The position numbers and the translations under genes were made by a program. Of a DNA stretch of 64,000 nucleotides, positions 15,934 to 26,500 are shown one piece after another; the stretch's first letter is position 1, and every line of letters starts with the position of its first letter. The notes beneath the pieces were generated by a model. It made no database searches. It was not told where the DNA came from and saw only the letters and a list, made by a program, of their open reading frames with translations. This DNA is from Pelosinus fermentans JBW45 (lineage in GTDB: Bacteria > Bacillota > Negativicutes > DSM-13327), in the NCBI RefSeq assembly GCF_000271665.2, contig NZ_CP010978.1:5104501-5168500 (forward strand), in the 5' to 3' direction.

Positions 15934-17346
15934 TTATTCATATTTTTCATGCCAGATTTCTCTAAAAGTCTTCTTGGCGGCTGCCGGTAAATAACGCGAG
16001 TTTGTCCACCCGGATAAAGGCGGCGGTCCAGATCTGATATATCCATCCTTTACTAAAGGAATTTGACCAATTGAAGCCATTTTCATTGCAAATTTATATC
16101 GGCCTGGAAGTTTAAAGAAACGCCGCCACATGTTAAAACCGACCCTCTCCAAAGGATGGGTAAAACCAAGTTCGATTCTCTTGCGGCGTATTTTAATGAG
16201 AAGATCATGAAGAGGTATTTTTACGGAGCATACACTGCTGCAAGCTGCACACAATGTTGTAGCATAGGAAAGCTCTCCCCAAAAATCAAAATCATCTTCT
16301 AGAAATGGAGTGATCACGGCCCCAATCGGTCCGCCATATACCGAACCATAGGCATGCCCGCCAATTTGGCGATACACAGGGCAAACATTAAAGCATGCTC
16401 CACAGCGTGTACAATGCAGGGCTTGCCTGAACTCCTCATCTGCAAGCAAACGCGATCGGCCATTATCGACAATCACCAGATGAAATTCTTCTGCCCCATC
16501 TTTTTCATTCTCCTTACGAGGCGCATTAACTACCGATATATAACTGGTAAGTTTTTGACCTGTAGCATGCCGAGGCAGCAGGGATAAAATCACCTCTAAA
16601 TCATCAAAGGTAGGCAATACCCTCTCCATGCCCATGACCGAAATCAGTACTTTTGGCAAAGAGGCTGTCAGGCGGGCATTCCCTTCATTCGTTACCAAGG
16701 AAATGGCTCCTGTATCCGCAATTGCAAAATTACAGCCAGTAATACCGATATCGGCTTGCATAAATTTCTGCCGCAACGTCTGCCGTGCAAAAGCGGTTAG
16801 AGCTGGTGTATCCGGTTCGATCTTCTTGCCAGCGACTTTAGAAAAAAGCTCTGCAATCTGATACCGATTTTTGTGAATGGCCGGTACAATAATATGAGAA
16901 GGCGTTTCACCGGCTAGCTGCAAAATATATTCTGCCAAATCCGTTTCAATTACCTCCATGCCTTCCTTCTCTAAGGCAGGATTTAAGTGAATTTCTTCTG
17001 TAACCATCGATTTTGACTTGGCCACTAACTTGCCATTGTTCTTTTTGCAAATATCAATAATGACTCTTCTCGCCTCTTCTGCTGTCTGGGCAAAATGAAT
17101 ATGCCCACCTTTATTTCGTACGCTTTCTGATAGCTGTCCTAAGTAATAATCCAGATGATCTACGGTATGCTTTCGAATACGCTTGCCTTGCTCACGCCAG
17201 TCATCCCAGCTAGGCAATTCGGTTTGGGCTTTCTCACGATTGCCGCTTAATCGGTCAACAGCCTTTTGTACAGCTTTTCTCATTGGCTCATCTTTTATGG
17301 CTTTTCTTGCCCTATCGCGTAAATGCAAAGTAGGTTTATGACTCAT
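15934..17346 (-). CDS. lutB: Lactate utilization protein B (iron-sulfur, LUD)
   Basis: Iron-sulfur subunit of the L-lactate oxidation complex. An N-terminal LUD region (GNARLTASLP, SVMGMERVLPTFDDLE) is followed by two ferredoxin-like 4Fe-4S motifs: CTRCGACFNVCPVY near residue 310 and CAACSSVCSVKIPL near 365. 470 residues matches B. subtilis LutB. Its ATG overlaps the lutA stop as ATGA, indicating translational coupling. It would pass electrons from lactate towards the quinone or an electron carrier; the partner is not shown by the sequence. Confidence 0.95.
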   Translation of the reverse strand: MSHKPTLHLRDRARKAIKDEPMRKAVQKAVDRLSGNREKAQTELPSWDDWREQGKRIRKHTVDHLDYYLGQLSESVRNKGGHIHFAQTAEEARRVIIDICKKNNGKLVAKSKSMVTEEIHLNPALEKEGMEVIETDLAEYILQLAGETPSHIIVPAIHKNRYQIAELFSKVAGKKIEPDTPALTAFARQTLRQKFMQADIGITGCNFAIADTGAISLVTNEGNARLTASLPKVLISVMGMERVLPTFDDLEVILSLLPRHATGQKLTSYISVVNAPRKENEKDGAEEFHLVIVDNGRSRLLADEEFRQALHCTRCGACFNVCPVYRQIGGHAYGSVYGGPIGAVITPFLEDDFDFWGELSYATTLCAACSSVCSVKIPLHDLLIKIRRKRIELGFTHPLERVGFNMWRRFFKLPGRYKFAMKMASIGQIPLVKDGYIRSGPPPLSGWTNSRYLPAAAKKTFREIWHEKYE

Positions 17347-18071
17347 GTCCTCATCCCTTCATCTAGTAGTTCAGCAATATGCATTACCCGTACCTTGGCT
17401 CCCTGCTTACGAAGTCTGCCATCAATATTCATTAAACAGCTTAAATCGGTACCTACCACAACATCCGCTCCGGTTGCCAAGATGTCAGCGACTTTGGCAT
17501 TTACCATACTCTCAGAAATCTCAGGCATCTTTACCGAAAAAGTCCCACCAAATCCACAACATTGTTCCTCATGAGCCAGTGGAATAAAATCCAATTTTTC
17601 CACATTCTTTAATAACGCATACACATACTTATCAACTCCTAGAAACCGCCTGGGATGACAGCTGGAATGATAGGTTACTTTATAGGGAAAAGAAGCATTC
17701 ACATTGGTTACTTGCAAAACTTCTACTAGAAACTCACTGAACTCATGGGTTTTTTGAATTAACTCTTTGGATCGATCAAGGTATTTGGGATCTTTTTCAA
17801 ATAAAACAGGATAAAATTCTTTAATCGCTGCCAAACAAGATCCTGCTGGTGTTACGATGATTTCACTAGCATGAAAAGAATCGATAAAGCCTTTGGCAAC
17901 CTCTCTGGCATCATCCCAATACCCACTGGATAATGCGGGCTGCCCGCAGCAGGTTTGCCCCGGGGGAAAATCCAGGTTGACTCCTTGCCGCTCCAATACA
18001 CGAACCATAGCCTCCCCTACACGAGGAAACATACTGTCACAAATACATGTGATAAAAATTGATGCTTTCAC
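17343..18071 (-). CDS. lutA: Lactate utilization protein A (CCG-domain protein)
   Basis: First gene of lutABC. Two Cys-rich CCG domains, as in heterodisulfide-reductase HdrB-like proteins: GQTCCGQPALSSG near residue 40 and EEQCCGFGGTFSVK near 175, with a Cys-containing segment SSCHPRR between. I place the start at GTG 18071: GGAGG lies 8 bases upstream and the resulting N-terminus MKASIFITC matches LutA proteins, while the ATG at 18086 overlaps the ribosome site. About 242 residues, normal for LutA. Confidence 0.93.
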   Translation of the reverse strand: MKASIFITCICDSMFPRVGEAMVRVLERQGVNLDFPPGQTCCGQPALSSGYWDDAREVAKGFIDSFHASEIIVTPAGSCLAAIKEFYPVLFEKDPKYLDRSKELIQKTHEFSEFLVEVLQVTNVNASFPYKVTYHSSCHPRRFLGVDKYVYALLKNVEKLDFIPLAHEEQCCGFGGTFSVKMPEISESMVNAKVADILATGADVVVGTDLSCLMNIDGRLRKQGAKVRVMHIAELLDEGMRT

Positions 18072-18237
18072 AGCTTTAGCCTCCATATCCTTATCTGCCG
18101 CTTAGGATTACCTTTTACGACATAATTTGATTATTCCTATGTTTTGCATAATGCCATGGATTCATACCTTTCTTGATAAGAATATGTGCTTGAATTGAAG
18201 CTAATAAGGAAAAGCACTGCAAAATCAAAAAAAATAA

Positions 18238-18380
18238 ACCGAACCACAGAGGCGCAGAGTACGCAGAGAAAAGATAAATAGAACAACGCTTGCTCCTTTA
18301 GAGCATCATCGTTTTGAAATACAAAGAACACAAAGGGATAATAAATCCTTCTCTGTGTTCTCTGTGCCCTCTGCGTTTAA
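18238..18380. repeat. Dispersed inverted repeat, copy 2
   Basis: GAACCACAGAGGCGCAGAG at the left and an imperfect complementary CTCTGTGTTCTCTGTGCCCTCTGCG-type tract at the right flank a centre with ACAAAGAACACAAAG. The ends are less well conserved than in the other copies. It occupies most of the 18072-18446 gap; no gene is seen there. Confidence 0.6.
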
Positions 18381-18403
18381 CGTTCTTTATACACTCTTTC
18401 CTA

Positions 18404-18438
18404 AAAAAGCTCAGGAATACTACATCCCTGAGCTTTTT
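18404..18438 (-). terminator. Intrinsic terminator of sod
   Basis: AAAAAGCTCAGG (18404-18415) pairs perfectly with CCTGAGCTTTTT (18427-18438), 8 bases past the superoxide dismutase stop; A- and T-runs on both sides make it usable from either strand. Confidence 0.8.
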
Positions 18439-18446
18439 GACATCAT

Positions 18447-19028
18447 TTATACAATTAATCTTCGATCAACTACATCCCAATCAATATTCTTAAAAAAGGT
18501 TTCCAGATACTCTGGTCTTTTAAAGCCATAATCCATCATGTAGGAATGTTCCCAGGCATCTAGTACTAACAACGGCTTATAATCTGCAGGAATCTCAGCC
18601 TGATGTTCATCAAGCCAAAGATTATTTAATTTACCACTGCTGTGATCCTGACACAATACAGCCCAGCCAACGCCAGGAATACTTGCAGTTGTCTTAAAAT
18701 CTTCTTCCCATGCTTTATAACTGCCAAAATTCTCGGTTAATTTTTCGATTAAACAGGATCTATGATTCCTCTCACTCTGACCGCCTAAGTTCTCAAAATA
18801 CAGTTCGTGCAAACGCATATCATTCGATTGCCAGCTCAAACGACGCTTAAGGCTCCCATACTCAGGGGTGTCTTCCTGTCCTTGTGCTGCTAATCCTTCA
18901 AGGTTGGCTGCAATTCGATTCCGATTTTCCACAAGTTCATGATACAAGGCAAAATGATGGTGCAGTAAGGTTTCACTAAAGCCTTGCATTCTTAAAAGAT
19001 GGTCAAAATCTTGTACTTGATAAGACAT
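18447..19028 (-). CDS. sod: Superoxide dismutase, Fe/Mn family
   Basis: Dismutates superoxide; useful to an anaerobe under oxygen exposure. The fold is recognisable: LHHHFALYHELVENRN at residue 18 (first metal His), a helical middle with MRLHELYFENLGG (second metal His region), and the C-terminal metal motif VLDAWEHSYMMDYGFKRPEYLETFFKNIDW (Asp and His ligands near 150). It is divergent from classical SodA/SodB in places, so Fe versus Mn cannot be told. ATG 19028 is used because AGGGG lies 7 bases upstream; the GTG at 19043 overlaps it. Signal peptide absent. Confidence 0.88.
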   Translation of the reverse strand: MSYQVQDFDHLLRMQGFSETLLHHHFALYHELVENRNRIAANLEGLAAQGQEDTPEYGSLKRRLSWQSNDMRLHELYFENLGGQSERNHRSCLIEKLTENFGSYKAWEEDFKTTASIPGVGWAVLCQDHSSGKLNNLWLDEHQAEIPADYKPLLVLDAWEHSYMMDYGFKRPEYLETFFKNIDWDVVDRRLIV

Positions 19029-19273
19029 GTTTCTTCCCCTCACTTAAAGTATTTTCACAATGTACATACGTTCTTATTCCATGCAGTAAAACTGTAATTC
19101 ACTCCATCTGCTCTACCCTTCGTCTTTATTATATGTTATTATTTCTGTATTATATCACCTTAAAAGCGACATTGCTTCCCCTATACAGCATTTATACAGT
19201 ATACTTTATCAGATGAACCATTCGATATTGTGCTATAATGAAAACGATTATCAACACACTCAAGGAGGCAACG

Positions 19274-19600
19274 ATGGAGGTTTTAAAATCCGTAGGCTAT
19301 TTTATCCTTGCTGGCTTATTTGAAATCGGCGGTGGTTATTTAATATGGCTTTGGCTGCGGGAGGGAAAAGGGATTAGCTATGCAGTGTGGGGCGCTATTA
19401 TTCTAGTGTTATACGGCGTCATCCCTACATTACAACCAGCCAGCTTTGGACGGGTGTATGCTGCCTATGGAGGCATTTTCATTGTACTTTCCATCCTATG
19501 GGGGTGGGGTATTGATAAAATACCACCAGATCGATTTGATATTATTGGCGGACTCATTTCCCTGGCAGGCGTCCTGATTATTATGTACTGGCCCAGATGA
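19274..19600 (+). CDS. YnfA/UPF0060 small membrane protein
   Basis: A 108-residue protein with four hydrophobic segments and the family landmarks [43 protein letters not shown] and a C-terminal [23 protein letters not shown]0060 proteins resemble small multidrug resistance transporters but their substrate is unsettled. The ATG at 19274 has AAGGAGG five bases upstream and gives the exact family length; the ATG at 19238 lies within a TATAAT promoter element and is rejected. Confidence 0.9.
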   Translation: MEVLKSVGYFILAGLFEIGGGYLIWLWLREGKGISYAVWGAIILVLYGVIPTLQPASFGRVYAAYGGIFIVLSILWGWGIDKIPPDRFDIIGGLISLAGVLIIMYWPR

Positions 19601-19665
19601 TGGTAGCGCTCTTAATCACATTGTCATTGCGAGCACCAATCTCTCCCTTGCTAGGAAATAGAACG

Positions 19666-19749
19666 ATTTAACCGCAGAGACGCAGAGGACGCTGAGAGGG
19701 ATTTTTACCCTATCTTTTCTCTGTGTTCTCTGCGTCTCTGCGGTTAAAT
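19666..19749. repeat. Dispersed inverted repeat, copy 3 (perfect 22-bp arms)
   Basis: Arms 19666-19687 and 19728-19749 are perfect 22-base inverted repeats starting ATTTAACCGCAGAGACGC. Lies between ynfA and addA in a gap without genes. Arms contain the same 9-base-like rhythm (CGCAGAG) as the other copies. Confidence 0.75.
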
Positions 19750-19840
19750 TATTTTTCCCCCACGCATTTTTTATTTAGGATAGCTTTTCTTGATCATGGC
19801 ATTAAAAAGTACTTATATTTATAATTTCTGAAACGCCTAA

Positions 19841-19871
19841 AAAGAAGCTGTCAAATCCTGACAGCTTCTTT
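19841..19871 (-). terminator. Intrinsic terminator of addA
   Basis: AAAGAAGCTGTCA (19841-19853) pairs with TGACAGCTTCTTT (19859-19871); the stem overlaps the last codons and stop of addA and a T-run follows on the minus strand. Confidence 0.75.
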
Positions 19872-22800
19872 TGTGCTAAATACGTATAAATATTTTTCGA
19901 TTACCGGCTGTTTAAAAATTTTCTCTACAGCTTCTGCATACAGATTGAGCTGCACCGAATAACGGTCAATTAATTCACTGCTATCAGTCACCCAATCCGT
20001 CTTATAATCCACTAACACCAACCCATCCGCCTCATCAAACAGTACATCGAGAATCCCTTGAATGAAAATACCTTCTCCCGCCCCTACCATATCATCATAA
20101 AATTTCTCAGCAGGAAGAACCAGACTAAAGGGCAATTCTCGCCGTACTTTCGGCGAAGCGCATAAGCGCTGACCAAGACTACTTTGGAAAAAGGCTGCCA
20201 CGCCTTTAGTATCCACAATTTCAGCATGTTCCGGCAAGATCATTTCCTTCTTCACCATCGCTGTGATTTGCTCTTTGATACCAGACTCAGACAAATTCCC
20301 CTGTAAATCCATCTGCTGCATGATGCTATGCATTAATGTGCCTCGTTCTGCACCCGTAAGTCCCACTGACTGCTGAATGAACCTAGGACGCAGAGCAATG
20401 GATTTCTTAGCAAAGATTGGCTGGCTGCTGCTTTCTTCCACCTCTGTATCAAAACGCCGTTTGATTTCCGTCACAGACAATTTAGCAGGTTTGCCCACAA
20501 TATGCTGATAAGCGTACTGCCAACCTAAGGTTTTCTCTACCCAGACAAAATCTTCGCCACCCTCAACAGGCTGCAGAGTACGGATATTTTCTAACAACGT
20601 AGTCGTTTCAGACTGCTCTTCACCAGCCTCCAGCAATTGGCTGCGGGAATAAATATCCACCTTCCACGCTGACAGATCGTCAGCGAAAATGCGGCTGGGC
20701 TCTTGTTCACACTCCCCATATTCTCGAAGAGGTGCTCCCCCCACATGCCGTGCCACAGCGGGACATAGCCAATCCAAATAATTACCAGCTCCTGCAATCA
20801 TTGCATCTGGCAGAGTAGGCTGCTGGCGATCGGTATATTGACACCATCCTGCCGTTTTTTTTGCTAGCTTGCTCACAGAACCCACGAGAATCAGTTTTTC
20901 TCTCGCCCTTGTTAAGGCTACGTAGAGAATGCGCAGCTCCTCCGCCTTGGTTTCCATGATGAGCTTATGACGAATGCCATGCCTTGCTAAGGTTGGATAC
21001 CGAAACCGCAGTTCCGGATTGGTCACATAAGGACCCACCCCTAATATTTTGTGACTCAGTACCAGAGCTTTACTATCCTGCAAATTGATATTCTTCCCTA
21101 AATCAGCCACAAATACAAGAGGAAATTCCAGCCCTTTACTCTTGTGAATACTCATAATTCGTACCACATCTTCACTTTCTCCCAAAGCTCTGGCAACGGC
21201 AAGATCAGAACCTTTGTCCTGCATCCGTTCTACAAAGCGCAAAAAGCGAAATAAACCTCGAAAATTTGTCGATTCATATTGACGAGCCCGATCATATAGC
21301 GCCCGCAAATTTGCTTGCCGCAGCATTCCACCCGGCATGCCGCCTACATAATCATAGTACCCAGTATCCCGATAAATTTGCCAGATCAGTTCAGGTACAC
21401 CCTTGCGCCGAGACAAATTACGCCATTTTTCAAACTGCCTCACAAAGGCTGCCACTTTCTTCTGTGTTTTTTCGTTTATACTCCCCTGCTCTATCTCATA
21501 GCTCAAGGCGCTCCACAACTCTTCTCCCGGGCAGCACAAACGAACTTCTGCCAACTCTTCCGTCGTAAAACCTACTAAGGGTGAACGCAGCACCGCCGCC
21601 AAGGCAATATCCTGACGTGGATTGTCAATTACACTTAATAACGCTACCATGATTTGTACTTCAATTTCTCTAAAATACCCGGCATCCAGTTCGGCATAAG
21701 CTGGTATGCCTGCCTTTCGCAGTACATCCAGCATGACATTCGCCTTGCCCTTTACTGACCGCAGTAAAATAACAATATCTCGCCAAGCGAGATTGCGATA
21801 TTGTTTTAAACCTTTATCATACACACGATAACTGCCTGTCATATATTCAGCCATCTTCTTCGCAATCAAACGCGCCTCTAGTTCAAAACCACTGAGCTCC
21901 GCCTCTTCCATCAGCTCGGCTGCAGGACCATCCGGGGATTCTACGCCCTCACCGTTATCCATTTCCCCTTCAGGAGAAGCCATCGGCTCCTCAGCCTCAT
22001 CCCGATCTACAATACACAACTCTACAGGTCCTTCTAATAGTTTGCCCTGCTCTTCCAGATAATCAGGACCAGGATTGAGTTTTTCCGCTTCCCCATACTC
22101 CAACTCTCCGATACGTGGTGCCATGAGCTGCACAAAGAGGAAATTGACAGCATGCAGCACTCCCGCCCGACTGCGAAAGTTCTGAGACAAATCGATGCGG
22201 GCATACTGGCTGCCAGCGGTGGGATAGTGGCGATATTTTTCCATAAACAATTCTGGTTCGGCTAAGCGGAAACGATAAATGCTCTGCTTCACATCACCTA
22301 CTAAAAATAAATTAGGCTGCTTAGTACTCGCTACCAAACGCAAAATAGTTTCCTGTACCCCGTTGGTATCTTGGTATTCATCAACCATCACTTCTGCAAA
22401 ACGCTCTTGCAACTCAATTGCGACAGAGGAAGGCTCTATCTCCCCTGGCCGGCTTGTTGGTGCAAGCAATATTTCTAAACAAAAATGCTCCAAATCATTG
22501 AAATCCAATACATCTTTGCTGCGCTTCATCTTGGCAAATTCCCGGCCAAACTCAATGACTAACTTGCCTAAGGTCTCTACCACTGGAGCAATGATTCGCA
22601 TATCTTCCAATAGTTCCTCTGCCGGACGATCAAAAAAGTGCACCTTGCAGTCATTGACTTTATCCTTTACCTTCTGCCTGCCCCGTTGAAAATATTTTTT
22701 CAGTGACTCATCCGTTCCCTTGGGCACAGCAGCAATTTTTTCGAACTTACAACCTGCAACCGCATCGGCCAGCCGCTCCCAGGAATGGGCAGCCGCAGAC

Positions 22801-23579
22801 AGTACTTCATCAAGAACGGCCCGATCCGCCATAAAGGTATCTACATAGGCTTCCACGCCACCTGACTTTCCTGCTTCCAGGCAAAGAGCATCCAGCTGCT
22901 GCCCCGCCTGTTCCAAATCCAATATGATCTTCTCCCGAATCAACTGAGACCAAGGTGTTTGATCAACCCTTGTCCCTTCAGGCAAAGCAAAACGCGTAGA
23001 AAGATCAGCCAGCCAGTCTTCTGGCCACGGATGACTCTGGGAGAAGTTATATAACCCTAACACCAGTTGATACAAAGAATCATCACTCTGCTCATCCCCG
23101 TAGTGTTCGACCAGATCCAAAAACGCCTCATCTCCTTGAGCATATTTGCTCTCGAAGAGGGTTTCTAAGACTTCGGTCTTCATGATCGTCACTTCTGCCT
23201 GACCCCCAATGCGAAACTGAGGATCTAAATCTAAGAGATGAAAATTCTGCCGTACAATGTTTTGACAAAAAGCATGGATGGTTGAAATCGCGGAGGAATT
23301 TAAGAGTGCCAACTGCCGCTGAATATGCTCGGAACGAGGCTGTTTCTTCAGCGCATCATTCAACGCCGAGCCAATCCTTCCCCGCATTTCAGCGGCTGCC
23401 GCATTGGTAAAAGTAACGACTAGTACCTTATCCACATCAATTGGCTGATCTTTATCCAAGATGCGGGAGATAATCCGCTCAACCAATACAGAAGTTTTAC
23501 CCGATCCAGCGGCTGCCGCTACTAATACGTTTTTATTGCGAGTTTCGATTGCCAATAATTGCTGCTCAGACCAACTCAT
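19851..23579 (-). CDS. addA: ATP-dependent helicase/nuclease AddA
   Basis: Helicase-nuclease subunit of AddAB, the Firmicutes counterpart of RecBCD, which resects double-strand breaks up to a Chi site. UvrD-type motifs in order: Q-motif SEQQLLAIET, Walker A AAAGSGKTSVLVERI (residue 18-32), VVTFTNAAAAEMRGRI, VMVDEYQDTN near 395, GDVKQSIYRFR, IHKSKGLEFPLVFV near 815 and YVALTRAREKL near 910. The C-terminal RecB-like nuclease has the catalytic GILDVLFDEADGLVLVDYKTDW. 1242 residues is normal. Overlaps the end of addB by 14 bp with AGGAGG before its ATG. Confidence 0.97.
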   Translation of the reverse strand: MSWSEQQLLAIETRNKNVLVAAAAGSGKTSVLVERIISRILDKDQPIDVDKVLVVTFTNAAAAEMRGRIGSALNDALKKQPRSEHIQRQLALLNSSAISTIHAFCQNIVRQNFHLLDLDPQFRIGGQAEVTIMKTEVLETLFESKYAQGDEAFLDLVEHYGDEQSDDSLYQLVLGLYNFSQSHPWPEDWLADLSTRFALPEGTRVDQTPWSQLIREKIILDLEQAGQQLDALCLEAGKSGGVEAYVDTFMADRAVLDEVLSAAAHSWERLADAVAGCKFEKIAAVPKGTDESLKKYFQRGRQKVKDKVNDCKVHFFDRPAEELLEDMRIIAPVVETLGKLVIEFGREFAKMKRSKDVLDFNDLEHFCLEILLAPTSRPGEIEPSSVAIELQERFAEVMVDEYQDTNGVQETILRLVASTKQPNLFLVGDVKQSIYRFRLAEPELFMEKYRHYPTAGSQYARIDLSQNFRSRAGVLHAVNFLFVQLMAPRIGELEYGEAEKLNPGPDYLEEQGKLLEGPVELCIVDRDEAEEPMASPEGEMDNGEGVESPDGPAAELMEEAELSGFELEARLIAKKMAEYMTGSYRVYDKGLKQYRNLAWRDIVILLRSVKGKANVMLDVLRKAGIPAYAELDAGYFREIEVQIMVALLSVIDNPRQDIALAAVLRSPLVGFTTEELAEVRLCCPGEELWSALSYEIEQGSINEKTQKKVAAFVRQFEKWRNLSRRKGVPELIWQIYRDTGYYDYVGGMPGGMLRQANLRALYDRARQYESTNFRGLFRFLRFVERMQDKGSDLAVARALGESEDVVRIMSIHKSKGLEFPLVFVADLGKNINLQDSKALVLSHKILGVGPYVTNPELRFRYPTLARHGIRHKLIMETKAEELRILYVALTRAREKLILVGSVSKLAKKTAGWCQYTDRQQPTLPDAMIAGAGNYLDWLCPAVARHVGGAPLREYGECEQEPSRIFADDLSAWKVDIYSRSQLLEAGEEQSETTTLLENIRTLQPVEGGEDFVWVEKTLGWQYAYQHIVGKPAKLSVTEIKRRFDTEVEESSSQPIFAKKSIALRPRFIQQSVGLTGAERGTLMHSIMQQMDLQGNLSESGIKEQITAMVKKEMILPEHAEIVDTKGVAAFFQSSLGQRLCASPKVRRELPFSLVLPAEKFYDDMVGAGEGIFIQGILDVLFDEADGLVLVDYKTDWVTDSSELIDRYSVQLNLYAEAVEKIFKQPVIEKYLYVFSTKEAVRI

Positions 23580-26500
23580 CGGGTTTCACCTCCTGTCCCT
23601 GGATAATTTTCCCCATAATACTACTCTCATCCGGCTTTGCCAGTCTGCGGTACTGATTTTCCGGTAATAAACTGTCAAACTGGCACACTGAACTATACTG
23701 ACAAAATCCGCATGGCGTTCGTTTGTCTAAGGCATAAGGACTAATTGCAATGTTCCCCTCCATAATTTCCCGTGCCGTATCCACTAATTTCTTCTCTACA
23801 TGACGGAGTAGCAATTGAAATTCTTCTGGCTCTTTGACATAAGATAAGCAATTGCTATAAAAGGTATCATCCTTTTTCAAGGCGACCTTCAAAAATTCTG
23901 AATAGCCGTCAATGCTTTGATCCAATAGCCGTATGACCTGAGAATCTGCTAAGACCCAGCCCGGCATCTTCAACAGGCCATTGATTTTTTTGCATATTTC
24001 ATCTGCATCCAGTTTTATCTTATCGGATAAGTTCGGATTCTTTAAGAAATAATACAGCACTCCTGCGGGCAGACAATCTTCGTACGCCTTACTCGCTACC
24101 AATAGGTAGGTTAATAACTGCAGCCGCAGTCCATAATACACATCCACCAATTTCAGCCAAGCGCCCCCTGACTTATAATCAATGATGAGCATATATTTCT
24201 TGCCTTCTAAATCGGCAACATCCAAACGATCAATCTGCCCCACTATTTCCAAGGAAATATCATCTGGCAGCATATAAACGAGAGGCGGCAGCGCATCATC
24301 CCCCCGACCAAATGACTTTTCCATTGCCATGGGTTTAAAGGTACTTACTCGGTCAAATTCCACCAGCCGACGCACTGCACGGGTCACCGTCCGTTTCAGT
24401 CTGCCCACCAAATGCTTGTGCTGCTCTGAACTTAATAAAATCTCATTTTGCAGCTTTGGGGCCAGTTCTTCTACCACTTGATTAACAATTTCCTTGTATT
24501 CTCCTTCGCTCATACTGCCCCAATCCCGCCCGGCCTCTTGCAGGCTGTCGCCAAATCCTTTGAGAGCAGCATGCAAAAACTGTCCCCAGTCAGGAGCCTG
24601 CAAGCGAAAAACCGCTCGTTCCTTGAGACTAAGTCCATATTGAGCAAAGTGCTTGAAGGGACAAGCCTGATAGGATTCAAAACGAGTGACGCTGCCCCTA
24701 AGCTTATTCTTCTTCGGATATAAACGTCTCGCCAAATTTCCTGGCAGGGATTCTACTTGGTTGTGATGAAACAGTCCTGCTACCGCGCGCTGCACATACC
24801 ACTCCAGTCCCTGATGCTGTATCGCCCAATTATAAACATCCCACCACACACTAGCAATTGCCTCGCCGCTCTTGTAGCTGCGAAGCACAGCCGCTAAGGA
24901 GGAAATACTGCGCTTCCCATGAGCGATATATTGTCGTTCACTTCCCGGTACAGGTTCTACAGGCAAGGAATGAAAGGGTACGGCTGCCAATTCTCGCACC
25001 CGTTTGATCAAAAGGGATGGGCTTAGCCCCTTGCCTTCTTCATCTGCCAGAGGATAGCTCAGCCACAAATAGTCTCTCGACCTTGTTAAAGCTGTATAAA
25101 CCAAAAACCGCTCAGCAAAAGAATCCGATTGAGAACCGGGTGCTAATTCCAGTCCCAGCTGGATCATCTGACCTCGCTCGGCATCCGTTAATAAACCCTC
25201 ACCGCGACCACGCATGGGCAATACCCCATCGTTTACGCCTGGGATATAAATACTTCGAATGTTTACCAAGCTGGTCTGCTCCATGGGAGAAACAGTAACA
25301 TAATCAAGTCCAGGAGGTATGAGACTGAGGGTCAATCCTTCCAAGCCTTCACTGAGCATAATTCCATAATCGACTGCCTTCATTTCTTCTGCTCCGCAGA
25401 TTTCCACCAGTTGTTCCATTAACTGAATGACTTGGTCCCATAACTGACGATGCTCCCGTGCCTGCTCCAGATCCCCGATTTCTTCGGCATGAACCGCCCA
25501 CACTTCTAGCTTTTCAGGCACCATCAACCCCACTAGAAATTCATATAGGGCCGTCGTCATCGCCAGTACCGTAGTTGCAGCTTTCATCTGCTGCTCAAAG
25601 ACAATCAAAGGCGCAGAGGCTTTCATCCTAATCTCATTAATGGACTGCAGCTGCTCCTGCTGCACTTCATTCAACTCCTCATCTTCCCCTAATGAAAAAC
25701 GACGAATAAATGTCCAGGGCTGACCATTGGTCCATTTTGTACCGCGAATCCCAAACTCCAATACGTAGTTTTCCAATTTATCAATATCATCCCGAGACAG
25801 ATCAAATAAATCCGTCTTAAAACAGCGAAACAGCGGATCATAACTCCACCTTTCCGTGATCACTTCTAAAACAGAACGCAATAATTCTGCTAAGGGATGA
25901 TGTACCGGCTGACGTTTGCGATCACTGAAAAAAGGTATCTCATAATCAGCCAGCACTGTCTCTACAAGTTCAGCGTAACTATCCCCACTCCGAAGCAAAA
26001 CTCCAATATCCCGCCAGCGATAGCCTTCCTCTCGGACTAAACGCAGCATATCTCGTGCCATACCCTCGATTTCTACCCGGCGATTGGCAGCCTCTGTTAC
26101 CACTACGCCTCGCACTTCTCCCGTCCAAACCGTAGAAGGAAAGGTAAATAACTGCTCTTCCATATGCCCAAGAAGTGGAGCACTAAAGCGCTTAGTCTGA
26201 ACTAATTCCACTTCCTCAACCTCTGCCCCTATTTTCCTTGCCATGTCCAATAGCTTCCGCCGTGTATCCCACTGGCGATGAAACAAGGCCGTCTCACTAG
26301 CCTGCTCACCAGACTTGGCATCTGCCAAACACAAGGTAATGGTTACACTGGCAGAATTCTGCAATAGCTGTGCCACCACACCTGCCTCCTGGGGATTAAA
26401 CCAGGTAAAACCATCAATCCACACCTGGGCCTGATGCAAAATTGCAGACTGAGGAATCTTCTCTGCCAGCAAGGTGAGATAGTCTTCAGGATCCGTATAA

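Noticed and set aside
18137-18331. 64-aa frame over dispersed repeat copy 2
   Set aside because: The frame is formed by the inverted repeat and lacks a start site.
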